Source: Streptomyces sp. NBC_00878
GTDB taxonomy: Bacteria > Actinomycetota > Actinomycetes > Streptomycetales > Streptomycetaceae
Assembly: GCF_026341515.1 (NCBI RefSeq)
Contig: NZ_JAPEOK010000001.1
Span: forward strand, 992,001 to 1,056,000
Length of the DNA stretch: 64,000 nt
Direction: 5' to 3'
Each line of letters begins with the position of its first letter. Position 1 is the first letter of the stretch. The notes beneath the pieces were generated by a model. That model saw nothing but the letters and a program-made list of their open reading frames with translations, was not told the DNA's origin and did not search any database. Below are positions 53,247-62,629 of this stretch, piece after piece. The position numbers were made by a program, and so were the translations under genes.

Positions 53247-54761
53247 GTGGCACGCATGAGACAGGGTGGGAGACGGGCACAACTGGTGGCCGTCCTGACC
53301 TCTCCCGATGACCTCGACCACGACCGGCTGAGCGGTGTCGATTCCCTCGCCGATGGACTGGAGGTCCGTGCCGACCTGGTGGGTGATCCAGAACCGAGGT
53401 GGCTGCGGCGGAACTTCACCGGCTCGCTGACGCACTGCCTGCGCAGCCACCGACACGGCGGTCGTTACCAAGGACGGACCGGCGAGCGGCAGGCCAGGCT
53501 GGTGCACGCCGCCGACCAGTACGACGTGGTCGATCTGGAGTGGCCCGACGACCTGACGCCCGACGTGCTGGCCCGCATCCCGCCCCACCGACGACGGATC
53601 TCCTGGCACGGCGGGGAGACCGGGCTCGACGGGTTGCTCCGGCTCTTCGACACGATGGCGACCGTCCCCGCGGCGCTGTACCTGCTGTCGGTGAGTCCCA
53701 GCGCCGAGGGCAGCACGTCGGCGCCGATGTTCCTCAGCACCCTGGATCGGCCCGACGTAACGGCTTTCGCCTCCGGCCCGGCCGGAATCTGGACCCGGAT
53801 CCTGGCCCCCTGGCTCGGTGCGCCCGTGGTCTTCGGTCACGTCGGCGCCGAAGGACCGGACGGGATGCCGAGCCTGCGTCAGCTCGTCGCGGACTACGGT
53901 CTGCCCGCGTTGCCTCAACTGGACCATCTCTACGGCATCGCCGGTGTCTCTCCCGGCCGCTCGCTCTCTCCCCGCCTGCACAACACAGCCCTGCGCACGC
54001 TGGGCCTGCGTGCGCTCTACCTCCCGTTTCCCAGCCGCTCACTGTCCCGCCTCCTGCACACGACGGCTTCCCTGGGGACACACGCGGGGCTCCCGCTGCG
54101 CGGCCTCACGGTGACCGCTCCGCACAAGGAGGACGCTCTGGACCTGGCCGGCACGGCCTCCCGGGCCGCGCGTGGCTCCGGCGCGGCGAACGTGCTGTCG
54201 CTGGAGAACGGTCGCTGGCACGCCGACACCACCGATCCGGCAGGCGTGCTCGACTCGCTGGCCGCAGCCGGCGTCGATCCGGCCGGGTGCAGTGCAGCCG
54301 TCGTGGGATGCGGGGGAGCCGGACGGGCCGTCGCCCTGGCGCTGCGTGAGGCCGGTGCCCGAGTGACCTTGGTGAACCGGAGCCGGGACCGCGGTCTGCG
54401 GGCCGCCTCGCTGATGGGGCTGCCGTTCATTCCCCTCCTCGTGTTCTCCGCCCGAGGGCACTCGCTGCTGGTGCATGCCACCCCGCTGGCCGACTGCCCC
54501 CCGTTCCAGCTCACGACCGCCGACCCCGGAGCCGTCGTGCTGGAACTCGTCTACCGGGAAGAGCCCACCGCGCTGATGACCGCGGCCCACGCCCACGGGC
54601 TGCCCGCCATCGACGGCCGGTCGGTGCTGCTCATAGAGGTACGAGAGCAATTCAGGCTGCTGACCGGGCACACGATGCCGGCAGACACCGTCCGCGCCCT
54701 CCCGCAGGACGCCTCGCAGCACAGCACCACGCTCTGCCCCGCGAAGGCGATCCGGTCCTAG
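53247..54761 (+). CDS. Fused type I dehydroquinase-like and shikimate dehydrogenase protein
   Basis: This 504-residue fusion starts at a GTG with GGAGGAG upstream. Residues 1-215 are a type I dehydroquinase barrel (DGLEVRADLVGD; catalytic His in RRRISWHGGETG; Arg in AGIWTRILAPWLG). The Schiff-base Lys position is Tyr/Leu (AALYLLSVSP), and the whole domain contains no lysine. Residues about 225-500 are a shikimate dehydrogenase: the SxS site is in GRSLSPRLHN, catalytic Lys in LTVTAPHKEDAL, Asp in DTTDPAGVLDSL, the nucleotide fold in AAVVGCGGAGRAVALAL and Gln in VREQFRLLTG. The order is that of plant DHQD-SDH. Its place between two transporters suggests a shikimate-like pathway. Confidence 0.85.
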   Translation: MARMRQGGRRAQLVAVLTSPDDLDHDRLSGVDSLADGLEVRADLVGDPEPRWLRRNFTGSLTHCLRSHRHGGRYQGRTGERQARLVHAADQYDVVDLEWPDDLTPDVLARIPPHRRRISWHGGETGLDGLLRLFDTMATVPAALYLLSVSPSAEGSTSAPMFLSTLDRPDVTAFASGPAGIWTRILAPWLGAPVVFGHVGAEGPDGMPSLRQLVADYGLPALPQLDHLYGIAGVSPGRSLSPRLHNTALRTLGLRALYLPFPSRSLSRLLHTTASLGTHAGLPLRGLTVTAPHKEDALDLAGTASRAARGSGAANVLSLENGRWHADTTDPAGVLDSLAAAGVDPAGCSAAVVGCGGAGRAVALALREAGARVTLVNRSRDRGLRAASLMGLPFIPLLVFSARGHSLLVHATPLADCPPFQLTTADPGAVVLELVYREEPTALMTAAHAHGLPAIDGRSVLLIEVREQFRLLTGHTMPADTVRALPQDASQHSTTLCPAKAIRS

Positions 54762-54834
54762 GCGTCGTGGCGGTACGTCCGAGGCCGCCACACGCGAACC
54801 GCGCCGGGCGGCCTCCCGCACCCCTGGAGTCGTA

Positions 54835-56148
54835 TTGCCCTCCACCAGCATTGGCGTGAAAGGCCGGACCGCCTCCCTCGACCCGTCCCGCAGGGCGATC
54901 AGGGCAGGGGCGATCGGCAACCTCATCGAGTACTACGACGCGACGATCTACTCCCTGCTCGCCCCTGTCTTCGCCCAGCAGTTCTTCCCCGCGGAGAACA
55001 AGGCGTTCGCGCTGCTCTACACCTACGGTCTCGTAGTGGGCGTCGCCTTCGTCGTGCGCCCTGCGGCCGCGATGCTGCTGTCGCCCTACGGGGACCGGCG
55101 GGGCCGCCGCAAACTGCTCTCGCTCAGCCTGTTCCTCATGGGATCGGGTCTGCTGATCATCGGCCTGTCGCCCACCTACCGCAGTATCGGTGTGCTCGCT
55201 CCCGTCTGTCTGGTCCTCGGCCGGGCGGTGCAGAACGTCTCCAACTCCGGCGAATTCCAAGCGGCCTGCACATTCATCGTCGAGCACTCCCCGGCCGACC
55301 GCCGGGCGACGACCGGCGCCGTCCAGTACATGACCGCCGGTCTCGGAATCCTGTCTGCCACGCTGGTGGCAACCACCCTCACCGCCGTCTTCCCGAAGGA
55401 GGTGGTGGCCGACTGGGCATGGCGCATCCCGTTCCTGCTCGGGGCGGCACTCTGTCTCTACGGCTTCCGCCTGCGGCGCACGGTTCCGGAGAGCCCGCTC
55501 TTCACCACACTGCAGTCCACAGGCAAGGTCGAGCGAAAGCCGCTGCGGACGGCCGCGAAACGGTACCCGCGAAGCCTCTTTCTGGTGATGGTGATTCAGT
55601 TCAGCCAGGTCACGTACTTCACCTGGCAGGTCTTCCTGCCCACGTACGCACACCTGGTGGGGAAGTTCCCGCTGACGACCGGTCTGGCCCTGAACTGCGT
55701 CGCTCTGGCGGCCTTCGTGCTCGTGCTACCACTGGTCGGCATGGTCTCGGACCGGAAGACCGGGCGACGTCCGCTGATCATCGCCGAAGCCCTGGGCTTC
55801 GCGATCCTCGCGTACCCGATGCTGCGCCTGTTGCAGCATCCGACCCCGCTCACCTACCTGCTGGTGGCGGTGGCCGGCAATGCGCTGCTCGCCCTCACCT
55901 ACGGCAACGTCGCCGCGGTGTTCTGCGAGCTTTTCCCCACAGGTGTACGAACCTCCGGCGTCGGCCTGGCCTACAACGTCGCCGTCACGGTCTTCGGCGG
56001 AAGCGCGCCCATCCTCGCCACCTGGACCATCGCCAACGACCATCCACTCGCTCTCGCCTACTACATCGTCGCACTGGAAATGACGGCTGCGATCATCTTT
56101 CTCGCCCTGCTGCCGGAGACCCGTGGGACGAGACTCGAGACCAAGTGA
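54835..56148 (+). CDS. MHS-family (shikimate/metabolite:H+) transporter
   Basis: This 437-residue MFS protein is of the metabolite:H+ symporter subfamily. It has GNLIEYYDATIYSLLAPVFA in helix 1 (GNxxEWYD motif) and GDRRGRRKLLSLSLFLMGSG in loop 2-3. CELFPTGVRTSGVGLAYNVA is conserved in ShiA/ProP-type carriers. The start is a TTG at 54835 with TGGAG upstream. Together with the fused dehydrogenase it suggests uptake of shikimate, quinate or a similar acid; other small acids are possible. Confidence 0.87.
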   Translation: MPSTSIGVKGRTASLDPSRRAIRAGAIGNLIEYYDATIYSLLAPVFAQQFFPAENKAFALLYTYGLVVGVAFVVRPAAAMLLSPYGDRRGRRKLLSLSLFLMGSGLLIIGLSPTYRSIGVLAPVCLVLGRAVQNVSNSGEFQAACTFIVEHSPADRRATTGAVQYMTAGLGILSATLVATTLTAVFPKEVVADWAWRIPFLLGAALCLYGFRLRRTVPESPLFTTLQSTGKVERKPLRTAAKRYPRSLFLVMVIQFSQVTYFTWQVFLPTYAHLVGKFPLTTGLALNCVALAAFVLVLPLVGMVSDRKTGRRPLIIAEALGFAILAYPMLRLLQHPTPLTYLLVAVAGNALLALTYGNVAAVFCELFPTGVRTSGVGLAYNVAVTVFGGSAPILATWTIANDHPLALAYYIVALEMTAAIIFLALLPETRGTRLETK

Positions 56149-56576
56149 CCCTCGCACACGGACCGGCGCGATACAGGTCCGCCGTGGATCCGCGTAGTCA
56201 GAGTTGAGGGAGCGACTCCAGGCCCGTGGCCGGGCCGACCACCGGCCTTTCGGTGTGGAGCAACACGTCTGACATCCCATCACAGGGATGGCAACGCACT
56301 CCACATGATGAGTCATCGAGAACAAGTCGATCAGAGCCCAGACGATCAATCTGTGACGGCTGTGACGGCCTCGCATTCGCGGCCGTCACGGAAGACGACA
56401 GCGAACGGTCGGCGCCGGGCTGAACCGACCCGGCATCCCCGACCACTTCGGCGCACCGCCCGGCCGCCGCGGGGCCCGCCGTTCGTCTCCGTTTCGGAAC
56501 GCGTCGTCATGTACAGCGCGCTCGACGTTGAGGAATGGCTGCTCGGCCGCCGGACCGTCCCTGGCCGAGAAGCCTG
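56149..56576. other. Region before the integrase with excisionase tail
   Basis: These 428 bp hold an inverted repeat GTGACGGCC/GGCCGTCAC (56362-56389) with a preceding direct repeat TGTGACGGC, which could be recombinase arm sites, and the last codons of a probable excisionase gene (56488-56577). No other gene is supported. Confidence 0.45.
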
Positions 56577-56577
56577 A
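56488..56577 (+). pseudogene. Excisionase (xis) C-terminal remnant
   Basis: The last 29 codons of an ORF end ALDVEEWLLGRRTVPGREA and overlap the integrase start as TGATG. A DVEEWL helix and direct coupling to int are typical of actinomycete excisionases. The N-terminal HTH is not recognisable, so it is probably a remnant. Confidence 0.4.
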
Positions 56578-57221
56578 TGGCCGAGAAGGTCATTGTTCCG
56601 GTCGGTGTCCGGCTCTCCACCGACATCGAGTATCGGCCCGATCGCCCCGATCCTTACCGAGCGCGGGTCCGCTGGTTCGATCCGGCTACGAAGCGGCGCC
56701 TGCCCCTGTCGGAGGGAAAGGCGGATGAGGACGAGGAGACGGTACGGCGCCAGACCACGCCTGCGCCCGGCGGACTCACCGACAAGGGCACCAAGGGCAC
56801 CAAGGGCAAACGTGCCCGGAAGGTTCCCATCATCGAGGAGATCCGCCCGCTCGTGGCCCAGCGCATCCTCTCGGCCGGCCCCGCCCCTGACGCGCGTCTG
56901 TTCACCGGCCCACGCGGAGGACGCATCTCCACCGCGGTCCTGCGCGACGCGACCCACTGGGACGAGGTGGTCACCCAACTCGGCTACGAGCACCCACGCC
57001 GGCACGATCTCCGCCACACGGGACTGACCTGGCTCGCGGACGCCGGAGTCCGCATCCACGTCCTGCGCAGGATCGCGGGCCACGGTTCGCCGACGACCAC
57101 TCAGCGCTACCTGCACCCGGATGTCCACAAGATCACGGCCGCCGGTACGGCACTCTCCGCACACCTCAGCGTGCTGCGCGCTCCGCGTTCCCTTCCCGCG
57201 ACGGCTGTGCTCACCCGCTGA
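56577..57221 (+). pseudogene. Tyrosine-recombinase integrase, internally deleted
   Basis: The frame encodes 214 residues. The N-terminal core-binding segment (DPYRARVRWFDPATKRRLPL) is joined directly to the catalytic C-terminus. There the HxxR box is RHDLRHTGLTWLADAG, the second His is in IAGHGSPTTTQ and the nucleophile Tyr in QRYLHPDVHK. Full-length relatives have roughly 400 residues. The first catalytic Arg and the SAM-like core domain are missing, at the repetitive TKGTKGK joint. It lies 100 bp from tRNA-Pro, its expected attachment site, and is unlikely to be active. Confidence 0.8.
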
Positions 57222-57268
57222 CGCCGGTCAAGGCAGGCTGGTCCCCATCTGGTCCCCAGAAATGATCA

Positions 57269-57302
57269 AGGGGCGGTTTCGGATTGCTCCGAAACCGCCC
57301 CT
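57269..57302. terminator. Terminator between int and tRNA-Pro
   Basis: AGGGGCGGTTTCGGA and TCCGAAACCGCCCCT form a perfect 15-bp stem with a TTGC loop. It can end both the integrase transcript and the convergent tRNA transcript. Confidence 0.85.
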
Positions 57303-57320
57303 CACCAGCGACTCTGTCGA

Positions 57321-57395
<75 letters not shown>

Positions 57396-57512
57396 ATGCG
57401 CTTCGTCGCGGTGAACCGCGTGATCGCGCGAACAGAACCTTACCTCACCACCCGTGGTCGCTTCGAAGGGGATGTGAGGCCAAGGGCAGGTGAGGCGAGG
57501 GACAATCGGTGC

Positions 57513-58025
57513 ATGGGCAGCACTTCTGACGGCAGGCGGGACCGGGACTCCGAGGGGCGGGCGCGCAACGCGCGGCCCCGGGACGGGCTCGGGCGGCCCC
57601 TGCCGTACGGGGCTGACGGGGTGGAGCGGCAACCCGAAGGGGTGGTGCGTACGCCCGAGGAGACGGTCGTCGAGGCGCAGGCACTGCTGGCGGCGGGCAG
57701 GCCGTTCCACGCGCACGAGGTCTTCGAGGACGCGTGGAAGTCGGGTCCCGCGGAGGAACGGGCCCTGTGGCGGGGCCTGGCCCAGCTCGCGGTGGGGCTC
57801 ACGCATGCGGCTCGGGGGAACGTGACGGGCGGGGCGCGGTTGCTGCGGCGGGGAGCCGGGGCGGTCGAGGAGTGGGCGGCGGGTGCCGACCGGTCGCGGC
57901 CGTACGGGCTGGAGTCGGCCGGACTGGCCGCGTGGGCGCGGGAGTTGGCGGACACCGTGGAGAAGGACGGGGCGGCTGTGGACGCGCGGGCGTGGGCGCC
58001 GCGGCTGCGTGGCGGCGGGGCCTGA
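57513..58025 (+). CDS. DUF309 domain-containing protein
   Basis: This 170-residue protein has the DUF309 signature GRPFHAHEVFEDAWKSGPAE, RALWRGLAQLAVGLTHAARG and GARLLRRGAGAVEEWA, an all-helical fold with conserved His-Glu and Trp. Its N-terminus is Arg/Asp-rich and disordered. Function is unknown. It lies outside the island, upstream of cobF. Confidence 0.88.
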   Translation: MGSTSDGRRDRDSEGRARNARPRDGLGRPLPYGADGVERQPEGVVRTPEETVVEAQALLAAGRPFHAHEVFEDAWKSGPAEERALWRGLAQLAVGLTHAARGNVTGGARLLRRGAGAVEEWAAGADRSRPYGLESAGLAAWARELADTVEKDGAAVDARAWAPRLRGGGA

Positions 58026-58131
58026 GAGCGGGGAGGAAGACCGGGCCCCGGGCACCTCCCTCGGACGAGCCCGGAGCTCCTCCCCTGGACGCGGTGGCCG
58101 GGCTGTCAGTGGCGTGGGGCAGACTCGGGGT

Positions 58132-58902
58132 GTGCGAAAGATTCATGTCATCGGCATCGGGGCGGGCGATCCCGACCAACTGACCCTGCAGGCGGTCAAG
58201 GCGCTGAGGAGCACGGACGTGTTCTTCGTCCTCGACAAGGGCGAGGTGAAGTCGGACCTCGTCCAGCTGCGCCGTGACATTCTCGACGCGCATCTGCCGG
58301 AGGGGACGTACCGCCTGGTTGAAGCCCGCGACCCGGAGCGGGATCGGAAAGCGGGCGGTGCCGGCTACTCCCCCGCGGTCGGGGACTGGCGCAGTGCCCG
58401 CGCCGACATCTACGAGCGGCTGATCGCCGAGGAGTTGGGCGAGGACGAGAGCGGCGCGTTCCTCGTCTGGGGCGACCCCTCGTTGTACGACAGCACGCTG
58501 GGGATTCTGGAGGAGATCCTCGACCGGGGCTCGGTCTCCTTCGAACACGACGTGGTGCCGGGCATCAGCAGCGTCTCGGCGCTCGTCGCCCGCCACCGCA
58601 CGGGGCTCAACCGCGTGGCCCGTCCCGTCCAGATCACCACGGGCCGCCGGCTCACCGAGGGCTTCCCAGAGGGTGTCGACGACGTGGTGGTCATGCTCGA
58701 CGCCCACCAGGCGTTCCGGCGGTACGCCGACCAGGACATCGACATCTACTGGGGCGCGTACATAGGCACGCCCGATGAGATCCTCGCCTCCGGCCCCCTC
58801 GCGGAGACGGCCCCGCGCATCGCGGAACTGCGTGCGGAGGCGCGCGACCGCAAGGGCTGGATCATGGACACGTACCTGCTGCGCAGGCATCCCCGGGAGT
58901 AG
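58132..58902 (+). CDS. cobF: Precorrin-6A synthase (deacetylating)
   Basis: This 256-residue SAM-dependent methyltransferase starts RKIHVIGIGAGDPDQLTLQA, the tetrapyrrole-methylase P-loop. Further CobF/CbiF blocks are GAFLVWGDPSLYDSTLGILE and DVVPGISSVSALVARHRTGL. It catalyses C1 methylation and ring-contraction deacetylation in the aerobic B12 route. The GTG at 58132 fixes the usual length of about 250; no ribosome site is seen, so it may be leaderless. cobK is nearby at 59735. Confidence 0.93.
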   Translation: MRKIHVIGIGAGDPDQLTLQAVKALRSTDVFFVLDKGEVKSDLVQLRRDILDAHLPEGTYRLVEARDPERDRKAGGAGYSPAVGDWRSARADIYERLIAEELGEDESGAFLVWGDPSLYDSTLGILEEILDRGSVSFEHDVVPGISSVSALVARHRTGLNRVARPVQITTGRRLTEGFPEGVDDVVVMLDAHQAFRRYADQDIDIYWGAYIGTPDEILASGPLAETAPRIAELRAEARDRKGWIMDTYLLRRHPRE

Positions 58903-59010
58903 GGCCTCGCCGGGGTGCCGGCCGCTGCCCAAACCCCTGCGGCGAGCGGCCCGCACCCATGCGGACAGCCCCGCATGCACACGCCACCACGCAGTGTGAA
59001 GCTGACCGGT

Positions 59011-59700
59011 GTGACGACCACCGACACCGCCGAACCGCCGTTCGCCGCTGAGCCGTCCGCCGCACAGCCTCCCGTGCTGGACAAGCGCCGCCGCAATGTC
59101 GTATTCGTGACGATCATGCTCGGCATGCTGCTGGCCGCGCTGGACCAGACGATCGTGGGCACGGCCCTGCCGACGATCGCGTCGGACCTCGGCGGTGCGG
59201 AGCACATGTCGTGGGTGGTGACCAGCTATCTGCTGGCGGAGACCGTCGCAACGGTGCTGGTCGGCAAGTTCGGTGACCTGTTCGGCCGCAAGGTGGTCTT
59301 CCAGGCGTCGGCGATCATCTTCATCACCGGCTCGTTCCTGTGCGGCCTCGCCTCGAACATGACGCTGCTGATCGTCTGGCGGGGCATGCAGGGCATCGGC
59401 GCGGGCGGTCTGATGGTCACCGCGATGGCCCTGATCGCCGACGTGATCCCACTGCGCGAGCGCGGCAAGTACCAGGGCGCCATCGGCGCCGTCTTCGGCG
59501 TCGCCACCGTCATCGGCCCGCTGCTCGGCGGCCTCTTCACCGACCACCTCACCTGGCGCTGGGCCTTCTACGTCAACGTCCCGATCGCGATCCTCGTCGT
59601 CGTGGCCGCCGCCCGCACGATCCTGGTCGAGGACCTGACCCAGGACGTCCCGACGGAGGCCCGCCCCAAGGCCCTGGCGGCGGCCCCGACGGGAAGCTGA
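59011..59700 (+). pseudogene. Truncated DHA2-type MFS transporter
   Basis: About 229 residues cover only the first six membrane helices of a 14-TMS exporter: [40 protein letters not shown] (motif A) and [20 protein letters not shown] (motif C). The frame stops after [12 protein letters not shown], 34 bp before the convergent cobK stop, with the second half absent. The start is uncertain (GTG at 59011 or ATG at 58975). It is probably non-functional. Confidence 0.7.
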
Positions 59701-59734
59701 CGAGCACTCCGAGCGAGCGGTCCTGTCCCGCCTT

Positions 59735-60481
59735 CTACCCCGCCCCGAAGCCCAGCCGAGCCAGCGCCGACGCCACGTCCGGTTCGGCTCGTACCCCCTC
59801 CGGAAGTGGAGGGCGGTGTACGACCACGACCGGCAGTCCCCGTGCGCGGGCGGCCGTCAGTTTGGCCGAGGTTGCCGAGCCGCCGCTGTCCTTGGTGACC
59901 AGCACGTCGATGCGGTGGTCGCGCAGGAGAGCCGTTTCGGACGCCACCGTGAACGGGCCGCGCGCCAGCAGGACTTCCGTGTGGCGCGGCATCGGCGGTT
60001 CTGGTGGTTCCACCGAGCGGACGAGGTAGTGCAGTTCGGGCTCCCGTACGAAGGCCGCGAGGCCCAGGCGCCCCGTCGTGAGGAAGACGCGCCGGCCCAG
60101 GGGCGGGAGGAGGGCGGCGGCTTCGGTGAGGGATGAGGCCGGGTGCCAGCGGTCTCCGGGGACGGGGGTCCAGCCCGGGCGGCGCAGGACGACGGCCGGG
60201 ACGCCGGTGACCGAAGCGGCCTGTACGGCGTTCTCGGTGATGCCCGTCGCGAAGGGGTGCGTGGCGTCGACCAGGGCGTCGACGTGCTCGGCGCGCAGCC
60301 ACTCGGCGAGACCCTCCGCCCCGCCGAACCCCCCGATGCGTACGTCCCCGTCCAGGGCCCCCGGCCGGGACACGCGTCCCGCGAGCGACGTGGTCACCCG
60401 CACGCCGGGGCGTACCGCGAGCGACGCGGCCAGCTCACGCGCCTCGGTGGTCCCGCCGAGGACCAGGACATGCGGGGACAT
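59735..60481 (-). CDS. cobK: Precorrin-6A (cobalt-precorrin-6A) reductase
   Basis: This 248-residue protein begins MSPHVLVLGGTTEARELAAS, the CobK/CbiJ nucleotide-binding opening. It continues ALVDATHPFATGITENAVQA and VLVTKDSGGSATSAKLTAAR, both conserved. It reduces precorrin-6A with NADPH, the step after CobF's. The pairing with cobF in one region supports both calls. Confidence 0.93.
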   Translation of the reverse strand: MSPHVLVLGGTTEARELAASLAVRPGVRVTTSLAGRVSRPGALDGDVRIGGFGGAEGLAEWLRAEHVDALVDATHPFATGITENAVQAASVTGVPAVVLRRPGWTPVPGDRWHPASSLTEAAALLPPLGRRVFLTTGRLGLAAFVREPELHYLVRSVEPPEPPMPRHTEVLLARGPFTVASETALLRDHRIDVLVTKDSGGSATSAKLTAARARGLPVVVVHRPPLPEGVRAEPDVASALARLGFGAG

Positions 60482-60583
60482 GGCACCGAGCGTACGGGGC
60501 TGGACGCCATCGCCAGTGCGCCGGTCTGCGCGTCCGCCGCTCTGCCCGCTTGCCCTTCTGTCCGCCCGCCGGGGTGGCCCCGG

Positions 60584-62443
60584 TCAGCCCAGGGCCCGGT
60601 CGAGGTTGAACGCCGCGCTGATCAGGGCGAGATGGGTGAAGGCCTGCGGGAAGTTGCCCTGCTGTTCGCCGGTGTGGCTGATCTCCTCGGCGTACAGGCC
60701 GAGGTGGTTCGCGTAGGTGAGCATCTTCTCGAAGGCCAGCCGCGCCTCGTCGAGTCGTCCGGCCCGGGTCAGCGCCTCGACGTACCAGAAGGAGCAGATC
60801 GAGAAGGTGCCCTCCTCGCCGCGCAGGCCGTCGGGGCTCGCGTTCGGGTCGTAGCGGTAGACCAGCGAGTCGGAGACCAGGTCCTCGGTGAGCGCGTCGA
60901 GCGTGGAGAGCCACTTCGGGTCGGTGGGCGAGATGAACTTGGTCAGCGGCATCATGAGCACCGCGGCGTCGAGGACGTCGTCGTCCTCGTGCTGGACGAA
61001 CGCCTGCCTCGTCGGTGACCAGCAGCGTTTCATGATCCGTCGGTAGATCGTGTCTCGGGCGCCGCGCCAGCGCACGATGTCGGCGGGCAGGCCCCGGCGG
61101 GTGGCCAGCCTCATGGCCCGCTCGATCGCCACCCAGCACATGAGCCTGGAGTAGAGGAAGTTCTTGCGGCCGCCGCGCGTCTCCCAGACGCCCTCGTCGG
61201 GCTGGTCCCAGTGGTCGCAGACCCAGTCCACCAGCGCGCAGATGTCGTCCCACTGGTCGCTGGAGATCGGCTGGGCCCACTTGTCGTAGAGGTAGACCGA
61301 GTCGATGAGCGCTCCGTAGATGTCGAGCTGGAGCTGGTCGGCTGCCGCGTTGCCGACCCGGACGGGGGCGGAGCCCTGGTATCCCTCCAGGTGGGGCAGT
61401 TCCCGCTCGGGCAGGTCGGTGCGCCCGTCGATGCCGTACATGATCTGCAACGGGCCCGCGAGATGGCCGTCACCCGGGCTGATGTGCTTGGCCGCGAAGG
61501 CCATGAAGGACTGGGCCTCGCTCGTGAAGCCGAGCCTCAGCAGCGCGTACACGCAGAAGGCGGCGTCGCGCACCCACACATACCGGTAGTCCCAGTTGCG
61601 CTCACCGCCGAGCTGTTCGGGCAGGCTGGTCGTGGCCGCGGCCACGATCGCGCCGGTCGGCGCGTAGGTGAGCAGTTTGAGGGTCAGCGCGGAGCGGTGC
61701 ACCATCTCCCGCCACCGGCCGCGGTATTGGGAGGCGGTCAGCCAGTGCCGCCAGAAGGCCACCGTGGCGGCGAACAGCTCCTGGGCCTCGGCGCGCGGAC
61801 AGCGGCGGGGCGCGATGTCGCCGCTGACCTGGTCGAGGGCGAACACCGCCGACTCGCCCTCGTGGAGTTTGAAGTCCACCTTCGCGTCGAGCCCGTCGCA
61901 TTCGAGCGGCTCCGTGGCGGTCAGCGCGAGGTTCAGGTTCGCGGACTCGAAGACCACCATGCCGTCGTACGGCCGTGCCGTGTGCGGCTGGGCCCCGTAC
62001 TCGAACCGGGGGGCCACGCGCGCGCGGAAGGGGATCGAGCCGCGTACGCAGAGCACGCGGCGGATCAGCCGGTGTCGGTCCGCCTCGATCTCGTCGCCGT
62101 CCACCGGCATGAAGTCCTGGATCTCGCCCACGCCGTCCTCGGTGAAGAAGCGGGTGACCAGGACGTTCGTGTCGGGGAAGTAGAACTGCTTGGTCCGGGC
62201 CGGTACGGTGGCCGCCAGCTCGAAGGAGCCGCCCCGGTCCGCGTCGAGGATCGACGCGAAGACGCTGGGGGCGTCGAAGGACGGACAGCAGTACCAGTCG
62301 ATCGTGCCGTTGGTGCCCACCAGGGCCACGCTGCGCAGATCGCCGATCAGGCCGTGCTCGGCGATCGGCAGATAGCGGGCGGATGCCGGTGGATCCTCGT
62401 GACCGGATACCGGTGGATCCTCGTGACCGGGCGCCTCGGACAT
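60584..62443 (-). CDS. GH15-family glucoside hydrolase (trehalase/glucodextranase-like)
   Basis: This 619-residue cytoplasmic enzyme has the N-terminal beta domain (YLPIAEHGLIGDLRSVALVG, GTIDWYCCPSFDAPSVFASI) and (alpha/alpha)6 catalytic domain (GGERNWDYRYVWVRDAAFCV). The general acid is in WDQPDEGVWETRGG and the general base in HTGEQQGNFPQAFTHLALIS. GGGAGG is 8 nt before the ATG. The N-terminal GHEDPPVS repeat comes from a 24-bp tandem duplication (62385-62430). Actinobacterial relatives often hydrolyse trehalose or alpha-glucans. Confidence 0.9.
   Translation of the reverse strand: MSEAPGHEDPPVSGHEDPPASARYLPIAEHGLIGDLRSVALVGTNGTIDWYCCPSFDAPSVFASILDADRGGSFELAATVPARTKQFYFPDTNVLVTRFFTEDGVGEIQDFMPVDGDEIEADRHRLIRRVLCVRGSIPFRARVAPRFEYGAQPHTARPYDGMVVFESANLNLALTATEPLECDGLDAKVDFKLHEGESAVFALDQVSGDIAPRRCPRAEAQELFAATVAFWRHWLTASQYRGRWREMVHRSALTLKLLTYAPTGAIVAAATTSLPEQLGGERNWDYRYVWVRDAAFCVYALLRLGFTSEAQSFMAFAAKHISPGDGHLAGPLQIMYGIDGRTDLPERELPHLEGYQGSAPVRVGNAAADQLQLDIYGALIDSVYLYDKWAQPISSDQWDDICALVDWVCDHWDQPDEGVWETRGGRKNFLYSRLMCWVAIERAMRLATRRGLPADIVRWRGARDTIYRRIMKRCWSPTRQAFVQHEDDDVLDAAVLMMPLTKFISPTDPKWLSTLDALTEDLVSDSLVYRYDPNASPDGLRGEEGTFSICSFWYVEALTRAGRLDEARLAFEKMLTYANHLGLYAEEISHTGEQQGNFPQAFTHLALISAAFNLDRALG
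62385..62430. repeat. 24-bp tandem duplication in GH15 gene N-terminus
   Basis: CCGGTGGATCCTCGTGACCG is repeated with a 24-bp period, adding one GHEDPPVS octapeptide. Frame is kept. Confidence 0.85.
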
Positions 62444-62594
62444 GGCCGCAGCCTCCCTGCCCCGGGAACACACTGTTGACGCTTCCCAGCGTAGGCGCTC
62501 CGCTGGATCCGCGGTTGGTTTTGATCTGCGGTTCGTTTGGCGCGAGCCCGGTGGGGGCTGGTCGCGCCCCTCGGCGGAGCCGCGGATTGATACA

Positions 62595-62615
62595 GCCCCG
62601 CGCCCCTTACGGGGC
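62595..62615. terminator. GC hairpin terminator downstream of TauE/SafE gene
   Basis: GCCCCG (62595-62600) pairs with CGGGGC (62610-62615), a hairpin common in Streptomyces intergenic regions. It follows the TauE/SafE stop at 62630 on the minus strand. Confidence 0.55.
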
Positions 62616-62629
62616 TCGGGGATGCGGCG

